Shown here piece after piece: positions 35,676-43,478 of a stretch of DNA of 64,000 bases. Where the stretch lies: positions 124,001-188,000 of the forward strand of contig CAWGQN010000010.1 of the NCBI GenBank assembly GCA_963824885.1, in the 5' to 3' direction. Each line of letters starts with the position of its first letter. Positions within the stretch are counted from its first letter, which is position 1. A program made the position numbers and the translations under genes. The notes below the pieces were generated by a model that worked only from the letters and a program-made list of their open reading frames with translations, did not search any database and was not told the origin of the DNA. Source of the DNA: CAWGQN01 sp963824885. Lineage in GTDB: Bacteria; Actinomycetota; Actinomycetes; Actinomycetales; Microbacteriaceae.

Positions 35676-37766
35676 CTATGACCCGAGCGATTCTACCGCC
35701 GCTTCGACTGCGCGCTCGGTAGTGATGCCGAATTCGCGGAAAAGCGTCTTGTAATCCGCGGATGCGCCGAAGTGCTCGAGTGAAATGCTGCGTCCCCGGT
35801 CACCGACGTAGCGCGTCCACGTGAGCGCAACACCGGCTTCGATTGAGACGCGAGCCGGGATCGCTCGTGGCAACACCGACTCTTTGTATTCGTCGCTTTG
35901 TTCCTCGAACCACTCGAGGCACGGTGCCGATACGACACGAGCGTTGAAACCCTTGTCTCGCAGTATCTCGCGAGCCTCGACGGCGATTTGAACCTCTGAT
36001 CCGGTGGCAATCAAAATGACATCGGGTTCGCCGTTGGGCGCCTCTGCCAATACATATGCCCCCTTGTCGACGTACTTCGCGGACGCAAATGTATCACCGA
36101 CGGCGACGCCATTACCGCGCTCGAAGACGGGAATGTTTTGCCTCGTCAAAGCGATGCCCGCGGGTCCCACGCGCCGGTCGAGAATGGTCTTCCACGCGTA
36201 AGCGACCTCGTTTGCATCGCCCGGGCGCACAATATCGAGTCCGGGAATCGCGCGAAGGGCTGCAAGCTGCTCGACGGGCTGATGAGTGGGACCGTCTTCT
36301 CCCAGTGCGATCGAGTCATGTGTCCACACGTAAATCGTTGGGGCTTTCATGAGCGCAGCGAGCCGAACCGCGGGGCGCATATAGTCACTGAAAATGAGAA
36401 AAGTCCCGCCAAAGGGGCGAGTCGGACCGTGCAAGACGATCCCGTTAAGGATCGCCGCCATCGAATGCTCGCGGATGCCAAAGTGCAGCACGCGGCCGAA
36501 TCGATTTCCGGCAAATTCGTGAGTCGAGTGTTCGGTGGGAATGAACGAGGCGACGTTGTTGATCGTCGTATTGTTCGACTCGGCAAGGTCCGCAGACCCA
36601 CCCCACAATTCCGGAACCAGCGGAGCGAGGGCATTAATGACCGTGCCGCTCGCGGCACGCGTCGAGACGTCTTTGCCCGCCTCAAATGACGGAAGAGCAC
36701 GTTCTATCCCGCCGGGCAATTCGCCACTCATCAAGCGATCAAACAGACTCTTGCGCTCGGGGTTCGCGGTGGCCCACTTCTCGAATTGCGCATCCCAATC
36801 GGCGTGCTGATCGCGCCCTCGATCAATCGCGGTACGAGTGTGCGTAATCACGTCCTCCGCGACGACGAACGTGCGCTCTGGGTCGAAACCGAGCACCTCT
36901 TTAACGGCCTTGATCTCATTGGTCCCGAGCGCAGAACCGTGAATCTTTCCCGTATTTTGCTTCGTCGGACTCGGCCAGCCAATAATCGTCTTCAGAATAA
37001 TGAGAGAGGGCTTGTCGGTGACGCCCTTGGCCGCCTCGATTGCCGAATGGAGCTCGACGACGTCTTCGCGATATACGCCGGTCTTTTTCCAGTCGACGAC
37101 TCGAACATCCCAGTGATAAGCCTCATATCGAGCCCGAACATCTTCCGTGAACGCGACGTTCGTGTCATCTTCAATCGAAATTTGGTTACTGTCATAGATC
37201 ACGACAAGATTGCCGAGCTGCTGATGACCCGCAAGCGACGATGCTTCGCTTGTGACGCCCTCTTCCATATCTCCGTCGCTCGCAACGACGTAAATAAAGT
37301 GGTCGAACGGACTTGTCCCGGCATCGGAGTCAGGATCAAATAGACCGCGCTCAAAGCGAGACGCGTACGCAAATCCGACGGATGCGGAGATCCCCTGTCC
37401 GAGGGGTCCCGTTGTGATCTCGATTCCGTCAGTGTGGCCAAATTCAGGATGCCCCGGCGTCTGTGATCCCCACGTGCGAAGTGCCTTGAGGTCGTCGATT
37501 TCGAGACCGTATCCGCCGAAATAGAGCTGCACGTATTGAGTGAGAGAACTGTGGCCGGCTGACAATATGAATCGGTCGCGTCCGATCCACGTGGGGTCGG
37601 ACGGATCGGTCCGCATGACCTTCTGGAAGAGCAAATACGCGGCCGGCGCCAAGCTCATGGCCGTGCCCGGATGACCGTTTCCTACTTTCTCTACCGCATC
37701 TGCCGCGAGCACCCTCGCCGTGTCAACCGCCGCATTGTCAATTGCTTCCCATTCGAGTGTTGCCAC
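35676..37766 (-). CDS. tkt: Transketolase
   Basis: This 696-residue thiamine diphosphate enzyme moves two-carbon units between sugar phosphates. Thiamine binding is shown by GNGHPGTAMSLAPAAYLLF and VVASDGDMEEGVTSEAS...NLVVIYDSNQISIEDD; the pyrimidine domain by FGIREHSMAAILNGI; and the C-terminal domain by VILIATGSEVQIAVEA. The GTG at 37766 follows AAGGATC by eight bases; the extra upstream frame is not transketolase-like. First gene of the tkt-tal-pgi-zwf-opcA-pgl operon. Confidence 0.97.
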   Translation of the reverse strand: MATLEWEAIDNAAVDTARVLAADAVEKVGNGHPGTAMSLAPAAYLLFQKVMRTDPSDPTWIGRDRFILSAGHSSLTQYVQLYFGGYGLEIDDLKALRTWGSQTPGHPEFGHTDGIEITTGPLGQGISASVGFAYASRFERGLFDPDSDAGTSPFDHFIYVVASDGDMEEGVTSEASSLAGHQQLGNLVVIYDSNQISIEDDTNVAFTEDVRARYEAYHWDVRVVDWKKTGVYREDVVELHSAIEAAKGVTDKPSLIILKTIIGWPSPTKQNTGKIHGSALGTNEIKAVKEVLGFDPERTFVVAEDVITHTRTAIDRGRDQHADWDAQFEKWATANPERKSLFDRLMSGELPGGIERALPSFEAGKDVSTRAASGTVINALAPLVPELWGGSADLAESNNTTINNVASFIPTEHSTHEFAGNRFGRVLHFGIREHSMAAILNGIVLHGPTRPFGGTFLIFSDYMRPAVRLAALMKAPTIYVWTHDSIALGEDGPTHQPVEQLAALRAIPGLDIVRPGDANEVAYAWKTILDRRVGPAGIALTRQNIPVFERGNGVAVGDTFASAKYVDKGAYVLAEAPNGEPDVILIATGSEVQIAVEAREILRDKGFNARVVSAPCLEWFEEQSDEYKESVLPRAIPARVSIEAGVALTWTRYVGDRGRSISLEHFGASADYKTLFREFGITTERAVEAAVESLGS

Positions 37767-37792
37767 GAGATATTGATCCTTCTGAGACGCGA

Positions 37793-37815
37793 AGCGTTTT
37801 CTAGTCAAAAACGCT
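37793..37815. promoter_or_regulatory. 8-bp inverted repeat AGCGTTTT-N7-AAAACGCT before tkt
   Basis: A perfect dyad with 23-base span lies 27 bases 5' of the tkt GTG, just upstream of the ribosome site. It may be an operator for the pentose phosphate operon or an mRNA hairpin near the start. Confidence 0.45.
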
Positions 37816-38045
37816 CCTAGTTTGTGCGTTTGGGGCGCGCCATTGCGCGTCGACAATCCAGAAACGCGCTAGGAAAATCCGAGCGCGCGAGATCTGGAGC
37901 GCCGAACAACGGAGATTGGCGAGACGCTTTCAATTATAGAGAGGGTGATCGCGCTCGCTGCCGGTCGGCGGGGCACACGGCACGGTTCCCGCGCGACCAC
38001 GGAGTTGACGGACCGCGATCAAAAAAGGCCGCCGCGGAAGTGTTC

Positions 38046-38051
38046 TAGACT
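38046..38051 (+). promoter_or_regulatory. Putative -10 element before ctaB
   Basis: TAGACT, the same hexamer as before uvrB, lies 33 bases 5' of the ctaB ATG. Here a ribosome site (GGCGAGGAG) follows, so the transcript would have a normal leader. Confidence 0.4.
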
Positions 38052-38084
38052 GAGACGGCACATCTGAACTGACGGCGAGGAGCC

Positions 38085-39005
38085 ATGGACGTTGCGTTAG
38101 AAACGCGGTCGCCCCCGGTGGGTTCAGTGGTTCGACGCAAAATCACGGCGTATGTCGCGCTGACTAAACCGCGCGTTCTTGAGCTCCTTCTTGTCACGAC
38201 AATTCCGGTAATGATTCTCGCGCAGCGCGGGCTTCCCAACCTGTGGCTCGTGCTCGCGACGGTAGTTGGCGGCTCGATGAGCGCGGGTTCAGCGGCCGCG
38301 TTCAATTGTTACCTCGACCGCGACATCGACAGCGCGATGTCGCGCACCAAGAACCGACCGCTCGTGACGGGGGAGCTCTCACCTCGCGAAGCCGCGGTTT
38401 TTGCGTGGGCGCTTGGGGTCAGCTCGACGGCGTGGCTCGTCGTCACAACCAATGTGCTCGCTGCCGCACTGTCGGTCGCCGCAATACTGTTTTACGTCTT
38501 TGTTTACACCATGTGGCTCAAACGTCGCACCCCTCAAAATATTGTGTGGGGCGGCATTGCGGGGTGCTTCCCCGTGCTCATTGGCTGGTGCGCGGTCAGC
38601 GGTCACCTCGCGTGGACGCCCATTATCTTATTCGGAGTGGTTTTTCTTTGGACTCCGCCACACTATTGGCCGCTTTCGATCAAGTATCGCCACGACTATC
38701 GAACAGTTGGCGTGCCAATGCTCGCGGTGGTTCGGGGGAGAGCGGTCGTTAGCCTGCAAATTGTTCTTTATGCGTGGGCAACAGTTGCGTGCTCCCTGCT
38801 ATTGGTCCCCGTTGCCCACATGGGTACCGTGTATATTGCGGTGTCGGTCGTCGCCGGAGCGTGGTTTATCTCCGAGACGCACCGCCTCTACGGACTCGCA
38901 ATTCGTCATCAAGAGCTATCGTCGATGCGTGTTTTTCACGGCTCGATCAGCTACCTCACCGTGCTGTTCCTCGCGGTTGCGATTGATCCGCTTTTTCCGC
39001 TCTAG
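38085..39005 (+). CDS. ctaB: Heme O synthase (protoheme IX farnesyltransferase)
   Basis: A 306-residue UbiA-type membrane prenyltransferase that adds a farnesyl group to protoheme, giving heme O for terminal oxidases. LTKPRVLELLLVTTIPVM opens the first helix. The first Asp-rich motif is NCYLDRDIDSAMSRTKNRPL; the second conserved segment is RHDYRTVGVPMLAVV. Several further hydrophobic helices follow, roughly eight in all. GAGGAG precedes the ATG. The gene is divergent from tkt, as in Mycobacterium. SURF1 at 45061 also serves oxidase assembly. Confidence 0.95.
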   Translation: MDVALETRSPPVGSVVRRKITAYVALTKPRVLELLLVTTIPVMILAQRGLPNLWLVLATVVGGSMSAGSAAAFNCYLDRDIDSAMSRTKNRPLVTGELSPREAAVFAWALGVSSTAWLVVTTNVLAAALSVAAILFYVFVYTMWLKRRTPQNIVWGGIAGCFPVLIGWCAVSGHLAWTPIILFGVVFLWTPPHYWPLSIKYRHDYRTVGVPMLAVVRGRAVVSLQIVLYAWATVACSLLLVPVAHMGTVYIAVSVVAGAWFISETHRLYGLAIRHQELSSMRVFHGSISYLTVLFLAVAIDPLFPL

Positions 39006-39263
39006 CCGTGTAGAATTGGGAGAATCACGGTGACGCGCCTCGGTCGTTGCGGAATCCGCGTGAAACCGAGTCCGGAAGGTGGGCAGCGGCGCCCGCGTCT
39101 TTGGTTGTTGTCAGTGGGCAAACAGCGGCACTCCGTCGGATTCAGGCTTCGTCTTTATTCTGATGGGGCCGAGACCGAAGATAGCTTGCCTCACATTCGG
39201 GACAAAGACAAGGAATTGTCGGGGCTTTGTGCTGGTTGAGTGTGGGGAGAGAATGAGGAGTTC

Positions 39264-40682
39264 ATGAAAGACGTTCTGATTGACCGCCCTGAACTCGACG
39301 GCCTTGGTGCCTACGAGTTTGGCTGGTCTGACTCGGACGCCGCCGGATCAACGGCTCGTCGAGGACTCTCCGCCCACGTCGTCGCTGAAATCTCGACCCT
39401 CAAAAACGAACCCGACTGGATGCGCGACGTGCGCCTCAAGGCGCTTCGCATATTTGATCGTAAGCCGATGCCCCTTTTCGGCGCAGACCTGTCGGACATT
39501 GATTTTGACAACATCAAATACTTTGTGCGCTCGACAGAAAAGCAAGCACAAACGTGGGAAGACCTTCCGGCTGATATTAAAAACACGTACGAAAAGCTTG
39601 GGATACCCGAGGCAGAACGGCAGCGACTCGTGGGAGGCGTTGCCGCCCAATACGAGTCTGAGGTCGTGTACCACCAAATTCAAGGGGACCTTGAGGCTCA
39701 GGGTGTCATATTCATGGACACCGACACGGCGCTGAAGGAACACCCCGAGTTCTTCACCGAGTACTTCGGAACGGTCATTCCGTCGGGCGACAACAAATTT
39801 GCCGCGCTCAATACCGCCGTGTGGTCTGGCGGCTCATTCGTCTATGTCCCGCCGGGCGTGACCGTCGAAATCCCCCTTCAGGCATACTTCCGCATTAACA
39901 CCGAAAACATGGGCCAGTTCGAACGAACCCTGATAATCGCAGACGAGGGAAGCCACGTCCATTACATTGAGGGATGCACCGCTCCGATTTATTCGTCGGA
40001 TTCACTGCATTCGGCCGTCGTCGAAATTATCGTCAAGAAGAACGCGCGCGTTCGTTACACGACAATTCAGAACTGGTCGAACAACGTCTACAACCTGGTG
40101 ACCAAACGCGCAATTGCACACGAGGGTGCGACGATGGAGTGGATCGATGGCAACATCGGCTCGAAGGTAACAATGAAATACCCTTCCATTTATCTTGCGG
40201 GTGAGCACGCGAAAGGCGAAACCCTCTCGGTTGCTTTTGCCGGCCCCGGTCAGCATCAAGATGCCGGGGCGAAAATGATTCATATGGCGCCCCACACGCA
40301 ATCATCGATCGTGTCAAAATCCATTGCGCGCGGCGGAGGGCGAGCTGGGTACCGTGGCGAAATCCGCATGACTGAGAATGCCCACCACTCAGCCAACACC
40401 GTGCGCTGTGACGCACTTTTGGTCGACACGATCTCACGATCAGACACCTACCCGGTTATGGATATTCGCGTTGACGACGTGCAACTCGGCCACGAGGCAA
40501 CTGTATCTCGCTTGAGCGAGGAGCAGCTTTTTTGTCTCATGTCTCGTGGCCTCCCGGAGGACGAAGCGATGGCCCTCCTCGTACGCGGCTTCATCGAACC
40601 AATTGCGCGGGAGCTGCCGATGGAGTACGCGCTCGAATTGAACAAGCTCATTGAAATGGGCATGGAAGGATCAGTCGGCTAG
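39264..40682 (+). CDS. sufB: Fe-S cluster assembly protein SufB
   Basis: SufB (472 residues here) is the scaffold core of the SufBCD complex, on which Fe-S clusters are built. Family segments are GAYEFGWSDSD at the start, GGSFVYVPPGVTVEIPLQAY, HYIEGCTAPIYSSDSLHSAV with its conserved cysteine, and SRSDTYPVMDIRVDD. The ATG at 39264 has GAGGAG only three bases upstream; a GTG at 39240 in the same frame is possible but has no site. No SufR regulator gene is beside it, unlike many actinobacteria. Confidence 0.95.
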   Translation: MKDVLIDRPELDGLGAYEFGWSDSDAAGSTARRGLSAHVVAEISTLKNEPDWMRDVRLKALRIFDRKPMPLFGADLSDIDFDNIKYFVRSTEKQAQTWEDLPADIKNTYEKLGIPEAERQRLVGGVAAQYESEVVYHQIQGDLEAQGVIFMDTDTALKEHPEFFTEYFGTVIPSGDNKFAALNTAVWSGGSFVYVPPGVTVEIPLQAYFRINTENMGQFERTLIIADEGSHVHYIEGCTAPIYSSDSLHSAVVEIIVKKNARVRYTTIQNWSNNVYNLVTKRAIAHEGATMEWIDGNIGSKVTMKYPSIYLAGEHAKGETLSVAFAGPGQHQDAGAKMIHMAPHTQSSIVSKSIARGGGRAGYRGEIRMTENAHHSANTVRCDALLVDTISRSDTYPVMDIRVDDVQLGHEATVSRLSEEQLFCLMSRGLPEDEAMALLVRGFIEPIARELPMEYALELNKLIEMGMEGSVG

Positions 40683-41885
40683 ATGTTTGCCGCACTTTCG
40701 ACAACGTCTACAAACAACCCGGGAACCGGGCCGCAGGGTTTGAATACGGATGAGACCGAGCGCGGTCGCCACGCTCCAGTTCAGTCGCGTTCTGAGCGAT
40801 TTTCTTCGTTCGACGTCGCCGACTTCGCGACGGTTACCGGCAAAGAAGCCGATTGGAAACTGTCGCCAATTGACCGATTCGAGAGCCTTCTTTCTGGGAC
40901 GCTCGACGGCTCGCCGTATGCCCTTGAATTCGACGAGAACGACGGCGTCACTGTCGAATGGGTCGACCGAAACGACGAATCGATTGCGCGCGCGGGGACA
41001 CCCGAGGAACGCGCGTCAGCGAACGCCTGGTCATCGTTCGAGAAGGCTCTTGCGGTTCGAATCGAGGGAACCGTGGCGAAGGAGATAATTATTCGCCGCG
41101 CCGGATTCGGTTCTACTCCGCGAGCCGCGCACACGACGATCAGTGCCGCGCCATTCAGCTCCGCGATCATCATTCTCGCCCACTCGGGTGACGCGTTTCT
41201 CACGGAAAACGTTGAGATTACCCTCGGCGACGGTGCTCACCTCACCGTCGTGTCCGTCCACGAGTGGGAGGACACCGCGGTGCACTTGTCGAGCCACTTC
41301 GCTTCCGTTGGACGCGACGCGTCCCTCAATCACACCGTCGTCTCGCTCGGTGGTGCGGTCGTTCGCGTCAATCCAACGGCGCACTTGGTCGGCACGGGAT
41401 CGAATGCCGACTTGTTTGGCGTGTACTTTGCCGACGCGGGTCAACATCTCGAACATCGCGTCTTTGTCAACCACGTGGCCGCGAACACGAGGAGCCGCGT
41501 CAACTACAAGGGCGCCCTTCGTGGCGACGCGGCTCGAACCGTATGGATTGGTGACGTGCTCATTGGCCCACACGCGATCGGTACTGATTCGTATGAGCAA
41601 AACCGAAACCTATTACTTACCGATGGAGCGAGAGCAGATTCGGTTCCAAATCTCGAAATTGAGACCGGCGACATTGTGGGAGCGGGGCACGCGAGCGCGA
41701 CAGGTCGATTCGACGACGAGCAGTTGTTTTATTTGCAGTCTCGAGGCATCGCCGACAGCGAGGCGAAGCGCCTGGTTGTGCGCGGCTTTTTGACAGAAAT
41801 TGTGGAGCATATCGGTGTCGCGGGCCTTGAGGCGCACCTTCTCGAAGCAATCGAGGCCGAGCTTTTTGAAACAACGGGGCCATGA
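40683..41885 (+). CDS. sufD: Fe-S cluster assembly protein SufD
   Basis: SufD (400 residues) pairs with SufB in the SufBC2D complex. The C-terminal beta-helix region has NHVAANTRSRVNYKGALRGD, RTVWIGDVLIGPHAIGTDSY and DSVPNLEIETGDIVGAGHAS, followed by DDEQLFYLQSRGI, all shared with SufB/SufD. The first 50 residues are polar and not conserved, so an internal start is possible. The ATG abuts the sufB stop. The end overlaps the ferredoxin gene by 4 bases. Confidence 0.93.
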   Translation: MFAALSTTSTNNPGTGPQGLNTDETERGRHAPVQSRSERFSSFDVADFATVTGKEADWKLSPIDRFESLLSGTLDGSPYALEFDENDGVTVEWVDRNDESIARAGTPEERASANAWSSFEKALAVRIEGTVAKEIIIRRAGFGSTPRAAHTTISAAPFSSAIIILAHSGDAFLTENVEITLGDGAHLTVVSVHEWEDTAVHLSSHFASVGRDASLNHTVVSLGGAVVRVNPTAHLVGTGSNADLFGVYFADAGQHLEHRVFVNHVAANTRSRVNYKGALRGDAARTVWIGDVLIGPHAIGTDSYEQNRNLLLTDGARADSVPNLEIETGDIVGAGHASATGRFDDEQLFYLQSRGIADSEAKRLVVRGFLTEIVEHIGVAGLEAHLLEAIEAELFETTGP

Positions 41886-42208
41886 TCGTGCCACGAGTGT
41901 GTGCGGTAACCGACCTCGAGGTGAATCAGGCAGTGCGCGTTGTCCTCGATGACACTCCCATCGCGCTCGTTCGAGATACATCAGACCGGGTCCACGCGAT
42001 CGGCGATACGTGTACACACGGGGAAATTTCGCTGTCCGAGGGATTTGTTGAGGGCGACAGTTTAGAATGCTGGGCGCACGGCTCGCAGTTTTCACTCACA
42101 ACGGGAAAACCCGCAACGCTTCCGGCGTACGAGCCTGTTCCGGTCTACAAGGTAGAGATAATTGACGGCGATGTTCATGTTGACCCACACGAGACCCTTG
42201 CCGTTTGA
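41882..42208 (+). CDS. Rieske-type [2Fe-2S] ferredoxin
   Basis: A 108-residue single-domain Rieske protein resembling the ferredoxin subunits of non-heme iron oxygenases. The cluster ligands are in DTCTHGEISL and LECWAHGSQFSL (C-x-H and C-x2-H). It has no membrane helix or signal peptide, so it is cytosolic. Its ATGA overlap with sufD shows it is part of the suf operon, where it probably donates electrons during cluster assembly; that role is inferred from position only. Confidence 0.92.
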   Translation: MIVPRVCAVTDLEVNQAVRVVLDDTPIALVRDTSDRVHAIGDTCTHGEISLSEGFVEGDSLECWAHGSQFSLTTGKPATLPAYEPVPVYKVEIIDGDVHVDPHETLAV

Positions 42209-42234
42209 CCGTGGCACACCACGGTAGCAATTTT
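42208..42234 (+). terminator. Terminator-like hairpin between the Rieske gene and sufC
   Basis: The stem ACCGTGG / CCACGGT with loop CACA begins at the ferredoxin stop and is followed after six bases by TTTT. It is a plausible intrinsic terminator or attenuator that would lower sufC expression relative to sufBD. Confidence 0.55.
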
Positions 42235-42271
42235 CCGCGCGCGATGCGCTTGAGTCACAATGAGAGAGAAA

Positions 42272-43036
42272 ATGTCCGTTCTTAAGATTTCCGACCTCCA
42301 CGTTAGCGTCGAGACAGACCGCGGCACCGCCCAAATTTTGCGCGGAGTAGATCTAACGATTTCTACGGGCGAAATTCACGCCGTCATGGGACCCAACGGG
42401 TCAGGCAAGTCGACGCTCGCGTATACGATCGCGGGACACCCCAAATACCACGTTGACGCGGGATCGGTCACTCTCGACGGCGAAGATATATTGGCAATGT
42501 CGGTCGATGCGCGTGCTCGAGCGGGTCTTTTTCTTGCCATGCAGTATCCGGTTGAGATTCCGGGAGTGACCAACAGCAATTTTCTTCGCATGGCGAAAAC
42601 CGCGATTGACGGCGAAGCACCCCCGATTCGCACGTGGATTAAAGACATTCAGAGGGTCATGAAAGATCTCAGAATGGATCGTTCCTTCGCGGAGCGCAAT
42701 GTCAACGAGGGGTTTTCGGGCGGTGAGAAGAAACGCAACGAAATTCTCCAGCTTGAGCTGTTGAAACCGACGTTTGCAATACTCGACGAAACCGACTCGG
42801 GGCTCGATGTTGACGCGCTCAAGGTCGTCGCGGAGGGCGTCAATCGCGCCAAAACAACCACGGGTCTGGGCGTCGTCTTGATCACCCACTACACGCGAAT
42901 TTTGCGCTACATAAAGCCCGATTTTGTGCACGTCTTCGTCGCCGGCACAATTGCCGAACAGGGAGGGGCCGAGCTTGCCGAACGGCTCGAAGATGAGGGG
43001 TATGATCGCTTTTTGACCCCCGCTGAGCGAGGTTAG
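42272..43036 (+). CDS. sufC: Fe-S assembly ATPase SufC
   Basis: The ABC-type ATPase of the SufBCD complex, 254 residues. Walker A is GPNGSGKST; the Suf-specific signature is NVNEGFSGGEKKRNEILQ; Walker B with D-loop is FAILDETDSGLDVDAL; the switch His is in LITHYTRIL. The second ATG of the frame was chosen because AGAGAG stands just before it; the one 12 bases earlier has no site. A hairpin separates it from the ferredoxin gene. Confidence 0.95.
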   Translation: MSVLKISDLHVSVETDRGTAQILRGVDLTISTGEIHAVMGPNGSGKSTLAYTIAGHPKYHVDAGSVTLDGEDILAMSVDARARAGLFLAMQYPVEIPGVTNSNFLRMAKTAIDGEAPPIRTWIKDIQRVMKDLRMDRSFAERNVNEGFSGGEKKRNEILQLELLKPTFAILDETDSGLDVDALKVVAEGVNRAKTTTGLGVVLITHYTRILRYIKPDFVHVFVAGTIAEQGGAELAERLEDEGYDRFLTPAERG

Positions 43037-43040
43037 CCAC

Positions 43041-43370
43041 ATGGTAACCGCTTTGAGTCCCGAACTCTTCGACAGAGTCGAAGAGGCACTCAAGGATGTT
43101 ATGGACCCCGAACTCGGTGTCAACATCGTCGATTTGGGCCTAATCTACGACTTCACATGGGATGACGATAACAACGCGCTTATCGTGAGCATGACGCTCA
43201 CATCCGCTGGATGCCCGCTGACCGATGTCATTGAAGAACAAATTGCCGAGTCTCTCGACGGCGTTGTCGAGACCTTTCGCATTAACTGGGTGTGGATGCC
43301 ACCGTGGGGTCCCGACCGAATCACCGACGACGGTCGAGAAATGATGCGAGCGCTGGGCTTTGCCATCTGA
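43041..43370 (+). CDS. DUF59 / MIP18-family metal-sulfur assembly factor
   Basis: A 109-residue DUF59 protein (SufT-like, PaaD/MIP18 group) that helps mature or deliver Fe-S clusters. Family residues are DPELGVNIVDLGLIYDF and TLTSAGCPLTDVIEEQI, which includes the conserved cysteine, and WMPPWGPDRITDDGREMMR. It starts four bases after sufC. In most actinobacteria sufS and sufU lie between sufC and this gene; here they do not. Confidence 0.93.
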   Translation: MVTALSPELFDRVEEALKDVMDPELGVNIVDLGLIYDFTWDDDNNALIVSMTLTSAGCPLTDVIEEQIAESLDGVVETFRINWVWMPPWGPDRITDDGREMMRALGFAI

Positions 43371-43478
43371 CGACTAACCATTCTCATGACCGTTTCGTTG
43401 CGTACTCACCGCGGAACGCCCGGTGTTACCGGAGCGAGAGAATCCGATACCGCCCAACCGTAGAAATGGAATTGTTCC

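Larger units (their letters stand above)
37767..38084. other. 318-bp divergent region between tkt and ctaB
   Basis: No gene is seen. It carries control signals for the pentose phosphate operon on one side and ctaB on the other. Visible structures are the dyad at 37793-37815, a small hairpin CGCGC-CATT-GCGCG at 37836-37849, and TAGACT before ctaB. In many actinobacteria ctaA stands here; it does not in this genome. Confidence 0.5.

Noticed and set aside
39030..39239. 69-residue open frame upstream of sufB
   Set aside because: No ribosome site, no hydrophobic core, arginine-rich random-looking composition.
39006..39263. Cobalamin riboswitch before sufB
   Set aside because: Only scattered resemblance; the B12 box would need a three-base insertion and the paired core does not fold as the consensus requires. 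Kept only as a low-confidence remark.
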